A stretch of DNA of 64,000 bases from Microvirga sp. VF16 (lineage in GTDB: Bacteria > Pseudomonadota > Alphaproteobacteria > Rhizobiales > Beijerinckiaceae). A model generated the notes under the pieces. The model had not been told where the DNA came from. It ran no database searches and saw only the letters and a program-made list of their open reading frames with translations. This document shows positions 27,597 to 34,946 of the stretch, in pieces (position 1 is the first letter of the stretch; each line of letters begins with the position of its first letter). The stretch lies in the NCBI RefSeq assembly GCF_016864375.1, contig NZ_CP069354.1:496001-560000 (forward strand), written 5' to 3'. The translations under genes and the position numbers were made by a program.

Positions 27597-28487
27597 TCAG
27601 GGCAGCGTAATCAGGTCGCTCATGCTTTCAGGCTTCGGTTCCTTGCCGAGGCGCTTGCGCTTGGCGAGGATGATGGTGCCGTTGAGTTCTCCACCGAAGA
27701 GAAAGATGGCACCGAGCGTGTAGAGGAAGATCAGCGCCACCATGGCGGTGGCCAGTCCTCCATAGGTCGAGGCATAGGCGCCGGGATAGAATTCGAGATA
27801 CCAGCTGAAGGCGAAGCCGCCCAAAAGCCACAGGGCCAGCGTCACGCCCACTCCCGGCAGCACGGCGCGGAAGCTTCGTCGTCCGGCCGGCACGAGCTTA
27901 TGGGAGAGCAGCAGGCCCGCAACGATGACAAGGGTCGCCACGCCGATGCGCAGAAACGCGATCAGCCCATCGAAGGGCTGCAATGCCGGCACCCAGGAGA
28001 GCACGAAGCGCCAGATGAAAGGGCCGAGCACCACGAGAAAGGCAAGAGCGATCAGCATGAAGGCGCCGGCAATCACGAAGGCGATGGATTCGAGCCGCGT
28101 CAGCCACCAGGCCCGTGTTTCGCGCACGCCATAGGCGCGGTTGAGGCCCACCCGGAGACTCTCCACGCCGCTCGATGCGAAATAGAGTGCGAGCACGAGA
28201 CCCAGGGTGAGCACATCGCTGCGCCGTCCCGTGAGGATGGTGTGCACCTCGCGGGCAATCGGCCCGGCGACCTCCTGCGGCCAGGCCTCCAGAATGATGT
28301 CCGCCACCTCGTCCGCGAGCGATCCGGTTCCGAACAGGCTCGCCATGGCGGTGACCAGGATCAGGAATGGGAACAGCGAGGTCAGGACCGAGAGGGCGAT
28401 GTGACTCGCGATCGCCCAGGCGTCGTGCAGCACGAAGCGGGTGGAGGCGATGGCAAGGAGTTCAAACGAGAGGCGAAGGCGGTTCAA
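27597..28487 (-). CDS. YihY/BrkB family inner-membrane protein
   Basis: A 296-aa protein with six predicted membrane helices. The segment AWAIASHIALSVLTSLFPFLILVTA near the N-terminus, YFASSGVESLRVGLNRAYGV in the middle and the ATYGGLATAMVALIFLYTLGAIFLFGGELN end match the YihY (former RNase BN/BrkB) family, whose role is unclear. Length is typical. Probably monocistronic; a family C repeat lies upstream. Confidence 0.88.
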   Translation of the reverse strand: MNRLRLSFELLAIASTRFVLHDAWAIASHIALSVLTSLFPFLILVTAMASLFGTGSLADEVADIILEAWPQEVAGPIAREVHTILTGRRSDVLTLGLVLALYFASSGVESLRVGLNRAYGVRETRAWWLTRLESIAFVIAGAFMLIALAFLVVLGPFIWRFVLSWVPALQPFDGLIAFLRIGVATLVIVAGLLLSHKLVPAGRRSFRAVLPGVGVTLALWLLGGFAFSWYLEFYPGAYASTYGGLATAMVALIFLYTLGAIFLFGGELNGTIILAKRKRLGKEPKPESMSDLITLP

Positions 28488-28570
28488 AAGACGGGTCTCC
28501 AGGCTGCTGGAGATGGTGCGCCAAGAGCCAAGGGCAAGGAATACACGCTTACGCGTCCGGCGCGACCAGA

Positions 28571-28678
28571 GCCCTCCTCCCCCTTGTGGGGAGGAGTTGG
28601 AAGTGGGGGTGTGAGCGATAGCCTATGAAGGCCTGGCGCCGACACCCCCGCCCTGGCCCTCCCCACAAGGGGGAGGGA
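28571..28678. repeat. Dispersed inverted repeat, family C, copy 2
   Basis: CCTCCTCCCCCTTGTGGGGAG at the left is answered by CTCCCCACAAGGGGGAGGG at the right, flanking GTGGGGGTGTGAGCG and ACACCCCCGCC. Same layout as copy 1 at 15.1 kb. It lies in the 327-base divergent gap 28488-28814 between yihY and the DMT transporter. The rest of that gap shows no coding frame. Confidence 0.75.
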
Positions 28679-28814
28679 AATAGCGCCTGCATCTCATAGC
28701 CTGATCAACCAGACTTGAAGGTCGACGTTTGGATGAGGCTTCGCACATCGACAAAGATTGGGCCTAGAGCCTACAAGGCATCCAGATTTTCAGGTCGCGA
28801 TTCCCGTTCCCGCC

Positions 28815-29681
28815 ATGAACCCCAATGTCCTCGCCCGCCTTGCGCCGCCGCTCTTCGTGCTCATCTGGGCGACGGGGTTCATCGTAGCCCGGTTCGTGGC
28901 GCCCTATGCCGAGCCGCTGACCTTCCTGTTCGTCCGCTATGTGCTGGCAACGCTCGTCCTCGCCGTGATCGTTGCCGTCGCGCGGGTATCCTGGCCGCGC
29001 CACTGGCACGATTGGCGCAACAGCCTGATCGCCGGCATTCTCCTGCACGGACTCTATCTCGGCGGCGTCTTCTGGTCAGTGAAGCACGGATTGCCGGCCG
29101 GAATCTCCGCCCTGGTCGCCGGGCTTCAGCCGCTCGCGACCGGACTTCTCGCCGGGCCTCTCCTGGGCGAGCGGGTCTCGCGCGGGCGCTGGATCGGGAT
29201 CGGCATCGGCTTTTTGGGCGCAGCGCTCGTGGTGGCGCCGAAACTGGGGGCGGGCGGCGTGCCGCCCCTGGCGCTTGCCATCTGCGTGCTGGGGATGCTC
29301 TCCATCACCCTCGGCACGATCTGGCAGAAGCGCACCGGCAGCAATCTCGACCTGCGGGTCAATGCGGCCATCCAGTATAGCGGCGCGGGTGCCGTCACCC
29401 TGCCGCTGGTGCTCCTGACCGAGGAAGGACACATGGAGCTGACCCTGCCGCTCCTCGGCGCCATGGCCTGGGCAGTGCTCGGGCTGTCCATCGGCGCCAT
29501 CGGCCTGCTGCTTTTCCTGATCCGGCAGGGAGCGGTCGTGGGCGTGGCGACGCTGCTTTATCTCGTGCCGCCGGTTGCCGCCCTGATGGCCTTCGCGCTC
29601 TTCGGCGAGACCCTGAGCCCGATCCAACTCGCCGGCATGGCGCTCGCGGCTCTCGGCGTCGCGGTGGCGAGCCGCAGCTGA
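28815..29681 (+). CDS. EamA (DMT) family transporter
   Basis: A 288-aa protein with ten predicted membrane helices in two EamA repeats. LARLAPPLFVLIWATGFIVARF opens the first, and ALGLSIGAIGLLLFLIRQGAVVG marks the second. Family members export metabolites or amino acids; the substrate is unknown. The start ATG 28815 gives helix 1 right at the N-terminus, as usual for EamA proteins. Single gene. Confidence 0.88.
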   Translation: MNPNVLARLAPPLFVLIWATGFIVARFVAPYAEPLTFLFVRYVLATLVLAVIVAVARVSWPRHWHDWRNSLIAGILLHGLYLGGVFWSVKHGLPAGISALVAGLQPLATGLLAGPLLGERVSRGRWIGIGIGFLGAALVVAPKLGAGGVPPLALAICVLGMLSITLGTIWQKRTGSNLDLRVNAAIQYSGAGAVTLPLVLLTEEGHMELTLPLLGAMAWAVLGLSIGAIGLLLFLIRQGAVVGVATLLYLVPPVAALMAFALFGETLSPIQLAGMALAALGVAVASRS

Positions 29682-29684
29682 AAC

Positions 29685-29720
29685 GTAAAAAAGCCCCCGA
29701 GCGGATGCTCCGGGGCTTCG
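29685..29720 (-). terminator. Intrinsic terminator of the 53-aa gene
   Basis: On the minus strand GAAGCCCC-GGAGC...GCTC-GGGGGCTTTTTTACG forms a stem followed by a T run. It serves the small gene ending at 29747 and may also stop the convergent EamA transcript. Confidence 0.82.
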
Positions 29721-29746
29721 TCGGCAATCGAATTTATTTTGCGAAC

Positions 29747-29908
29747 TTATTTGGTGATCTTCACGGACACCGGATCGCTGGCGGGGAAGGTCTCTTCCAC
29801 GCCCTCGTCGAGCAGCTCGTCCTCGTGCTTCTTCTTGTTCTCGGACGACTTGTCGTCCTTGCGCTCGTGCTTGTCCTTCGAGGCGTCCGGCTTGCGGTTC
29901 TTGTCCAT
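29747..29908 (-). CDS. 53-aa highly charged protein ending in a TFPASDP motif
   Basis: The ATG at 29908 has GGAGA eight bases upstream. Residues 1-32 are almost all Lys, Asp, Glu and Ser (DASKDKHERKDDKSSENKKK). The C-terminus LLDEGVEETFPASDPVSVKI carries the ETFPASDP motif that I recall at the end of several small alphaproteobacterial proteins. Probably disordered until bound. It has its own terminator. Function unknown. Confidence 0.7.
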   Translation of the reverse strand: MDKNRKPDASKDKHERKDDKSSENKKKHEDELLDEGVEETFPASDPVSVKITK

Positions 29909-29986
29909 CGTGATGTCTCCGTTCGGATGGGAACTTCCTTTGAGAAGATAACGCATCAGGCCAAGCTTCGATCCGCTTCAAAAGAG

Positions 29987-30010
29987 AATGGCGCCTTTCG
30001 GCGCCATTTT
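29987..30010. terminator. Bidirectional hairpin after the TRAP binding-protein gene
   Basis: AATGGCGCC-TTTC-GGCGCCATT with TTTT on both outer sides. On the minus strand it comes 10 bases after the TRAP gene stop (30020) and is followed by CTCTTTT. Confidence 0.8.
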
Positions 30011-30019
30011 TAGGAAGCC

Positions 30020-31117
30020 TTAGCGGGGTTGGCCCTGCTGCTGGTTGACGAAATAGTCGAAGGGCAATTCGGCGATGCGGAACCAGGTCAGTTCCTTCTC
30101 GCGGAAGGCGTTCCAGGAATCGTAGATCTTCTTGAACTTGGCGTTGGAAGCCGCGAGCTCGCCGTAGAGCTTGTAGGCTTCCTTGTAGCTCTGCTCCATC
30201 ACGTCGCGCGGGAAAGGACGCAGCTGCACGCCCTGGCTCGCGAGGCGGCGGATCGCATCGGCGTTCTGGGCATCGTATTTGGCGACGCACATGGCATTGG
30301 CTTCGGCGCAGGCCGCTTCGAGGATGGCCTTGTAATTTGCCGGAAGCTCGTTCCACTTGTTCATGTTCACGTAGAGCGAGGGCTGCGCACCGCCTTCCCA
30401 GAAGCCCGGGTAGTAGTAGTACTGAGCGACCTTCACGAAGCCGAGCTTCTCGTCGTCGTGGGGACCAGAGAATTCGACCGCGTCGAGGGTGCCGCGCTCG
30501 AGCGCCGGATAGATGTCGCCTGCGGCGAGCACCTGGGGCACCACGCCGAGCTTGGCCATGATCTGGCCGCCCATGCCGGCGATGCGCATCTTGAGGCCTT
30601 TCAGATCCTCGATGGATTTGATCTCCTTGCGGAACCAGCCGCCCATCTGCGCGCCGGTCTGGCCGGCCGGGATCGGATAGATGTTGTATTCCTTCATGAA
30701 CTCGCGCACGAGGTCGAGGCCGCCGCCGTAATACATCCAGGCATTGTGCTGGCGCACGTTCATGCCCCATGGCACCGAGGTCTCGAACATGAAGGTCGGG
30801 TCCTTGCCGATGAAGAAGCTCGACAGGGTATAGGCGCACTCGACCGTACCGTTCTGCGCGGCATCCAGGCTCTGGAGCGCGCCGACGATCTCGCCCGCCG
30901 CGAAGGGCTGGATCTGGAACTTGTTGTCGGTAGCAGCAGCCACGCGCTTAGCGATCATCTCGCCCGCGCCGAAAAGGGTATCAAGGCTCTTCGGATAGGC
31001 CGAAGTCATGCGCCAGCGGATTTCCGGCTGCGCCTGCGCGATGGCGGGGGAGGCGACGGCACCTGCTGCAGCTGCCAGGCCCGCGCCTTTGAGAACTTTT
31101 CTTCTATCCATGAGCAT
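30020..31117 (-). CDS. TRAP transporter solute-binding protein (DctP family)
   Basis: A 365-aa periplasmic protein. A twin-arginine start (DRRKVLKGAGLAAAAGAVASPAIAQA) precedes a DctP-type binding fold with MRIAGMGGQIMAKLGV and the conserved binding Arg. YYYPGFWEGGAQPSLYVN resembles the segment of TakP-like proteins that bind 2-keto acids or lactate, so an organic acid ligand is likely (inference). The start is ATG 31117 or 31111. No DctQ or DctM membrane subunit is nearby, so it is an orphan that must pair with a distant permease. Confidence 0.87.
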   Translation of the reverse strand: MLMDRRKVLKGAGLAAAAGAVASPAIAQAQPEIRWRMTSAYPKSLDTLFGAGEMIAKRVAAATDNKFQIQPFAAGEIVGALQSLDAAQNGTVECAYTLSSFFIGKDPTFMFETSVPWGMNVRQHNAWMYYGGGLDLVREFMKEYNIYPIPAGQTGAQMGGWFRKEIKSIEDLKGLKMRIAGMGGQIMAKLGVVPQVLAAGDIYPALERGTLDAVEFSGPHDDEKLGFVKVAQYYYYPGFWEGGAQPSLYVNMNKWNELPANYKAILEAACAEANAMCVAKYDAQNADAIRRLASQGVQLRPFPRDVMEQSYKEAYKLYGELAASNAKFKKIYDSWNAFREKELTWFRIAELPFDYFVNQQQGQPR

Positions 31118-31252
31118 TTCCTCGACCGATTTATGTCGTCACTGCCGGTTCGGCTGAACATTCCATAAAGCGGGAGACCTGCCGCGTCACTCCGCCTTCC
31201 GTTGATGCAGATATGCAGTAAGAGAGGACAAGCTATGCAGTGGGGTCATATT

Positions 31253-31482
31253 CGTGTCATTCCTGACGAAGCACAGCGGAGATCCGGGATCGTCGGCAGA
31301 ATGTCGCGCTTGAACCTCAACACTGTCATCCCTGTATAGGCGGGAATCCATAAACACCGTCTTGGCAGGATGAAAAACCGTCAGCGGTCATGGATTCCGG
31401 GTTCCGCTGCGCGGCCCCGGGATGACAGTGCTTTCCTTGTCCTGCGATCCCGGATCATCGCTGCGCGCCGTCCGGGATGACG
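31253..31482. repeat. Dispersed repeats, family A, nested compound copy
   Basis: A complete unit (CACTGTCATCCCTG at 31321 to GGGATGACAGTG at 31430) is enclosed by two halves of a second unit (GTGTCATTCC...GATCCGGGATC left; GATCCCGGATC...CCGGGATGAC right). It occupies most of the 382-base gap 31118-31499. The part next to the TRAP gene (31118-31252) should hold its promoter. Confidence 0.78.
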
Positions 31483-31499
31483 CCTTGAACAGAACAGGC

Positions 31500-32117
31500 T
31501 TACCGCTCCTCCTCGCCGCCCTTGGCCACATGGCGCTCGTGCTGCCCGCCGCCGGCACGGGCGGAGCGCTTCGGCGGTTTCTCGTCGCCGGTGGAGGACA
31601 TCGAGCGTCCGCCGGACTGGCTGGCGGTGGGATGGCCACGCACTAGGGTGCCTTTGGGCACATCCACCGCATTGCCGGGCGCCGGCACTCGGGCGCGGGA
31701 GGTGGCACCGCCGCTCATGCCGGTGGGACCCACCTTGCCTCGGGTCTGTGCGGCGCGGGGAGCCGGGCTCTTGGTCGCGGTCGTGTTCACACTCTCGGCG
31801 ATGTCCTTGTTGGAAAGTTCGAAACCGGCATCATTCGCGCCTTTCTCCGGTGGCACCTCCTTGAACGAGCGCAGGCCTGCCTTCGAGCCGCTCGTCACGC
31901 GGTTGTCGTCCACATGGTCGATGTCGAGATCGGGATCGAGTTTCTTCGAGGCGCCCATCGAACCGGTGGCTTTTGCCGCAGCACGCTTGGCGTTGCCGAC
32001 ATCGTTGCGCTGGGTCGGGCCTGCGATGAAATCGTCGCCGCCTTCCTGCTGAGCCAGCTCGTTCATGACCTCATCCACATCCGGCTCGGTGGGCTGTCCG
32101 CGCTTGTCTCGCGCCAT
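31500..32117 (-). CDS. Disordered hydrophilic protein, likely general stress response
   Basis: 205 aa, low complexity, no membrane segment or recognised domain. MARDKRGQPTEPDVDEVMNEL opens it, and the tail is rich in Gly, Ser, Ala, Lys and Arg (SQSGGRSMSSTGDEKPPKRS). It looks intrinsically disordered. A GGAAC-N17-CGTT promoter 57-82 bases upstream matches the EcfG general-stress sigma consensus exactly, which suggests induction by desiccation, salt or starvation (inference). Next to it on the same strand is the DUF4142 gene, another family often linked to stress. Confidence 0.7.
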   Translation of the reverse strand: MARDKRGQPTEPDVDEVMNELAQQEGGDDFIAGPTQRNDVGNAKRAAAKATGSMGASKKLDPDLDIDHVDDNRVTSGSKAGLRSFKEVPPEKGANDAGFELSNKDIAESVNTTATKSPAPRAAQTRGKVGPTGMSGGATSRARVPAPGNAVDVPKGTLVRGHPTASQSGGRSMSSTGDEKPPKRSARAGGGQHERHVAKGGEEER

Positions 32118-32173
32118 GGGCTATTCCTCTTCGTGATTGGGCAGGCTTCGCGCAGCCTGCGAGTCCAGGAGGC

Positions 32174-32199
32174 AACGTCCTGTCGAGGACGGGTGTTCC
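32174..32199 (-). promoter_or_regulatory. EcfG-type promoter GGAAC-N17-CGTT
   Basis: On the minus strand GGAAC (32199-32195) and CGTT (32177-32174) are 17 bases apart, an exact match to the promoter of the alphaproteobacterial general-stress sigma factor EcfG. It points at the 205-aa gene starting at 32117. Confidence 0.65.
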
Positions 32200-32235
32200 G
32201 ACCCCGCATAAGTGAAAAAGCGGGGCCGGTTTTTC

Positions 32236-32958
32236 TCAATTGGCAAGCTCTTTCTGGATGTCCTGCAGCAGCGCCAGATGCTCCGTGATCTGCCCGCGTG
32301 CGAGCTTGGCGATGTTCGTCATCTCGCGATTGCCGGACGCCTGCTGGAGATGGTTTTCCTGAAGCTTCAGCAACTTCTGATGCCCCTCGATCTGCAAGGC
32401 GACGTAGTCCTTGTCGAAGGCCGCTCCGGGCTGTGCTTTCGACAGGCGCTCCATGGCCTGCGCATCGCTCGGTGGCAGCTCGGGCGCGGTCGAGGCGGCA
32501 GCTTGAGCGCCTCGCGTGGTCGACGCTGTCGCAGAAGGATCGGCGAAGGACTGCATGATCTCGGTGAGAAGATTCTGTTCCCCGATCTCGAATTCCGCGA
32601 ATCGCTTCACACGTGGATTCTGAGCCTTGCCGTGAGCGAAGTTCGATTGCTGTAGCGAAATGGTGCTGAGCGCCAGCATCTGCTGAATGTATTGCTGGTC
32701 GGCCTGCGATTGCTGCTGGCCCATGGCGGCTGGCGCGCTCGCCTGGCCCTGGCGCAAGGGCGTCTGCGTATCCTGAGGCGCGCCGCCCTGCTGTGTGCGC
32801 TGCTGGCGCTCCTGTACATTCTGCCCCAGGGCCGGATTGGGCTGCGTCTCGGCAGGCTGCGGCGTGGCGGGATAGGGAATGGCCCGGTTCTGCTGCTGGG
32901 CGAGGGCGGGCAGGCCGATGGCGGCGATGAGGCCGGCAATCACGAGCGAGCGTGACAT
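32236..32958 (-). CDS. DUF4142 exported protein
   Basis: 240 aa. A Sec signal (MSRSLVIAGLIAAIGLPALAQQ) is followed by a Pro/Gln-rich linker (residues about 22-85) and a four-helix DUF4142 domain: DQQYIQQMLALSTISLQQSNFA, FAEFEIGEQNLLTEIMQSF, DYVALQIEGHQKLLKLQE. These ferritin-like domains occur in many alphaproteobacterial envelope proteins of unknown role. The ATG at 32958 with GGAGAA upstream is preferred over the adjacent TTG at 32961. Confidence 0.82.
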   Translation of the reverse strand: MSRSLVIAGLIAAIGLPALAQQQNRAIPYPATPQPAETQPNPALGQNVQERQQRTQQGGAPQDTQTPLRQGQASAPAAMGQQQSQADQQYIQQMLALSTISLQQSNFAHGKAQNPRVKRFAEFEIGEQNLLTEIMQSFADPSATASTTRGAQAAASTAPELPPSDAQAMERLSKAQPGAAFDKDYVALQIEGHQKLLKLQENHLQQASGNREMTNIAKLARGQITEHLALLQDIQKELAN

Positions 32959-33112
32959 CAAGAATTCTCCTGCAAACGAGTTGTGAGGGCGAACGTTTGC
33001 AGAAAGTTTTTGTTCGCGAGGCGCCTGTTTCCACCTTTATCTTTAATATCTTTAAGAGGTCGAACTTCAGGCAAGCGTGTCCGTTGTAAGACAGATCGAT
33101 TGTGGGGATGAG

Positions 33113-34216
33113 ATGAAGGATCGGGCAACACGAATTGTCATGGTGATCGTCGCGGTATTGCTCGCGCTCCTCGTGTTTCAGCCCTATGTGAACACCTATC
33201 TCTTCTCGGCGCGGGAACCGCGACCGGTCGCGGCGCGTGGAGACCTTTCGGATTACGAGAAGTCGACAATCAATGTCTTCGAGGCTGTCGCGCCTTCCGT
33301 CGTTCAGGTGGTCGGATTGTCGGGCCGCGGGCCTGCGGGTGGCGACCCATCCGGTTCGGGCACAGGCTTCGTCTGGGACGCAGCGGGCCATGTGGTGACG
33401 AACGATCACGTGGTGGCCAATGGCTCCTCGTTCGTAGTGCGCTTGGCATCGGGCGAGGTGCTGCCGGCCGAGGTCGTGGGCCAGGCGCCGAACTATGATC
33501 TTGCCGTGCTGCGCGTCGAGCGCCAGGGCGGATTGCCGCCACCGGTTCCGGTGGGAAGCTCGGCCGATCTCAAAGTGGGCCAGACGGCCTATGCCATCGG
33601 CAATCCGTTCGGTCTCGACCAGTCGCTTACCACCGGCATCATCAGCGCGCTCAAGCGCCGCCTGCCCACCAGCGGCGGGCGTGAAGTCGCGGATGTGATT
33701 CAGACCGATGCGGCGATCAATCCGGGCAATTCCGGGGGTCCGCTGCTCGATTCCGCCGGGAGGCTCATCGGCGTCAACACGGCGATCTTCTCACCCTCCG
33801 GCACCAATGCAGGCATCGGCTTTGCCATTCCCGTCGACGTGGTCAATCGGGTGGTGCCTGAACTGATCCGCAGCGGCCGCGTGCCGACACCGGGGATCGG
33901 GATTCTCGCGGGCGACGAAACGCTCGCGGCGCAGCTTGGCGTGAACGGAGTGATCGTGGCGGATGTCGTGCCGGGCTCGCCGGCGGACCGGGCCGGCCTG
34001 CGCGGTGTCGATGCGCGGGCGGGCGTAATCGGCGACATCATCGTTGCGGTGGAGGATGCGCCGGTCAAGCAATTGTCGGATTTGACGGACAGGCTTGAGC
34101 GCAGCGGCGTCGGCCAGACCGTGTCTATTACCATTCTCCGGAACGACCGCCGCGAAACGGTCGATGTGGCCGTCGTCGATGTGGGAGAACAGACGTCGCG
34201 CATGCGCAGACCATAA
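33113..34216 (+). CDS. S1C serine protease, DegP/HtrA-like, membrane-anchored, one PDZ
   Basis: 367 aa. An N-terminal helix (IVMVIVAVLLALLVFQPYV) anchors it to the inner membrane. The trypsin-like domain follows with His in TNDHVVANG, Asp in NYDLAVL and Ser in NPGNSGGPL. One PDZ domain sits at the C-terminus (about 270-355). It resembles DegS/HhoB-type periplasmic quality-control proteases more than two-PDZ DegP. The start ATG 33113 is preferred; the frame is open to 33077. Upstream, 33038-33055 is a tandem TATCTTTAA repeat. HPF-like and ClpB genes follow, giving a protein-stress neighbourhood. Confidence 0.88.
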   Translation: MKDRATRIVMVIVAVLLALLVFQPYVNTYLFSAREPRPVAARGDLSDYEKSTINVFEAVAPSVVQVVGLSGRGPAGGDPSGSGTGFVWDAAGHVVTNDHVVANGSSFVVRLASGEVLPAEVVGQAPNYDLAVLRVERQGGLPPPVPVGSSADLKVGQTAYAIGNPFGLDQSLTTGIISALKRRLPTSGGREVADVIQTDAAINPGNSGGPLLDSAGRLIGVNTAIFSPSGTNAGIGFAIPVDVVNRVVPELIRSGRVPTPGIGILAGDETLAAQLGVNGVIVADVVPGSPADRAGLRGVDARAGVIGDIIVAVEDAPVKQLSDLTDRLERSGVGQTVSITILRNDRRETVDVAVVDVGEQTSRMRRP

Positions 34217-34315
34217 AGAGAACATAACTTTGCAGGCTCTGATTTGTTTCCTCAGGGCCGAAACTTTCGTTCAGTCCCATCGTTAGTCATCGAACCTTCA
34301 CCAACGGAGGAGCGA

Positions 34316-34756
34316 ATGAAACCTGATAGCACCGAACCCAATATCCTGGTGCAAAGCTCAGCAGTCGATCTGGGCGAAATGTTTCCCGAATATGCGAAAA
34401 CCAATATCCGTCAGGTCGCCGGAAAATATTTCGGCCACTTGAGTGCGGCGTCCGTGCACGTCACACGGGAGGGCATTACCTATCGCTGTACGGTCAATAT
34501 GCAGATGGGCGCGCTCAAGATGATGACCGGGGAGGCCAAGGACAAGGATGTCTATACGGCTTTCCGTGCCGCCCTGCAGAAGACCGCCAAGCAGCTTCGC
34601 CGTTCGAAGCGCGAACTGCGCGAGGACAAGGCCGAGCGCGTCGACAAGGACATGCTCCTGCGTGAAGGCATGGCGCCGAGCCGCAGGGAGCGGAGTGAGG
34701 AAAGCACCATCCCGGTGGCCAATGACGAGGGCGATTACCGCGCCGCCGCTGAATAA
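34316..34756 (+). CDS. HPF/RaiA-like ribosome hibernation factor
   Basis: 146 aa. Residues about 10-105 look like the S30AE/HPF fold (ILVQSSAVDLGEMFPEYAKTNIRQVAGKYF, VHVTREGITYRCTVNMQMG, AFRAALQKTAKQLRRSKREL). The C-terminal 40 residues are charged, without the long dimerisation domain. Such proteins silence ribosomes in stationary phase or stress. GGAGG sits six bases before the ATG at 34316. The protein has diverged from typical HPF, so the call is by pattern. Confidence 0.72.
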   Translation: MKPDSTEPNILVQSSAVDLGEMFPEYAKTNIRQVAGKYFGHLSAASVHVTREGITYRCTVNMQMGALKMMTGEAKDKDVYTAFRAALQKTAKQLRRSKRELREDKAERVDKDMLLREGMAPSRRERSEESTIPVANDEGDYRAAAE

Positions 34757-34774
34757 TCCGACAAGTTAACGCGT

Positions 34775-34871
34775 CACTGTCATCCCGGGCGGCCGCAGGC
34801 CGGGAAGGGGATCCACTCATGTGCTCGAAGCCGATGGATTCCCTTCCCCTCCGCTCCGGCCGGGAATGACA
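34775..34871. repeat. Dispersed repeat, family A, copy between the HPF-like gene and clpB
   Basis: CACTGTCATCCCGGGCGG to CCGGCCGGGAATGACATC with internal GGGAAGGGGATCCA / TGGATTCCCTTCCCC arms. Lies between convergent genes. Confidence 0.78.
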
Positions 34872-34894
34872 TCGGTGGATAAGTTGAAAACAAA

Positions 34895-34921
34895 AATGGC
34901 CGGGCTTTAGGCCCGGCCATT
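34895..34921 (-). terminator. Intrinsic terminator of clpB
   Basis: AATGGCCGGGC and GCCCGGCCATT pair around a 5-base loop. On the minus strand TTTGTTTT follows. It starts 26 bases past the clpB stop. Confidence 0.87.
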
Positions 34922-34946
34922 GTCTTACTCGTTACCGACACGCAGC

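Noticed and set aside
29076..30839. 587-codon open frame on the minus strand across the EamA gene and the TRAP gene
   Set aside because: It runs antisense to a clear EamA gene and out of frame with the TRAP binding protein; composition is low-complexity.
32063..33409. 448-codon open frame on the minus strand
   Set aside because: It spans the DUF4142 gene out of frame and the antisense of the protease gene; no domain recognised.
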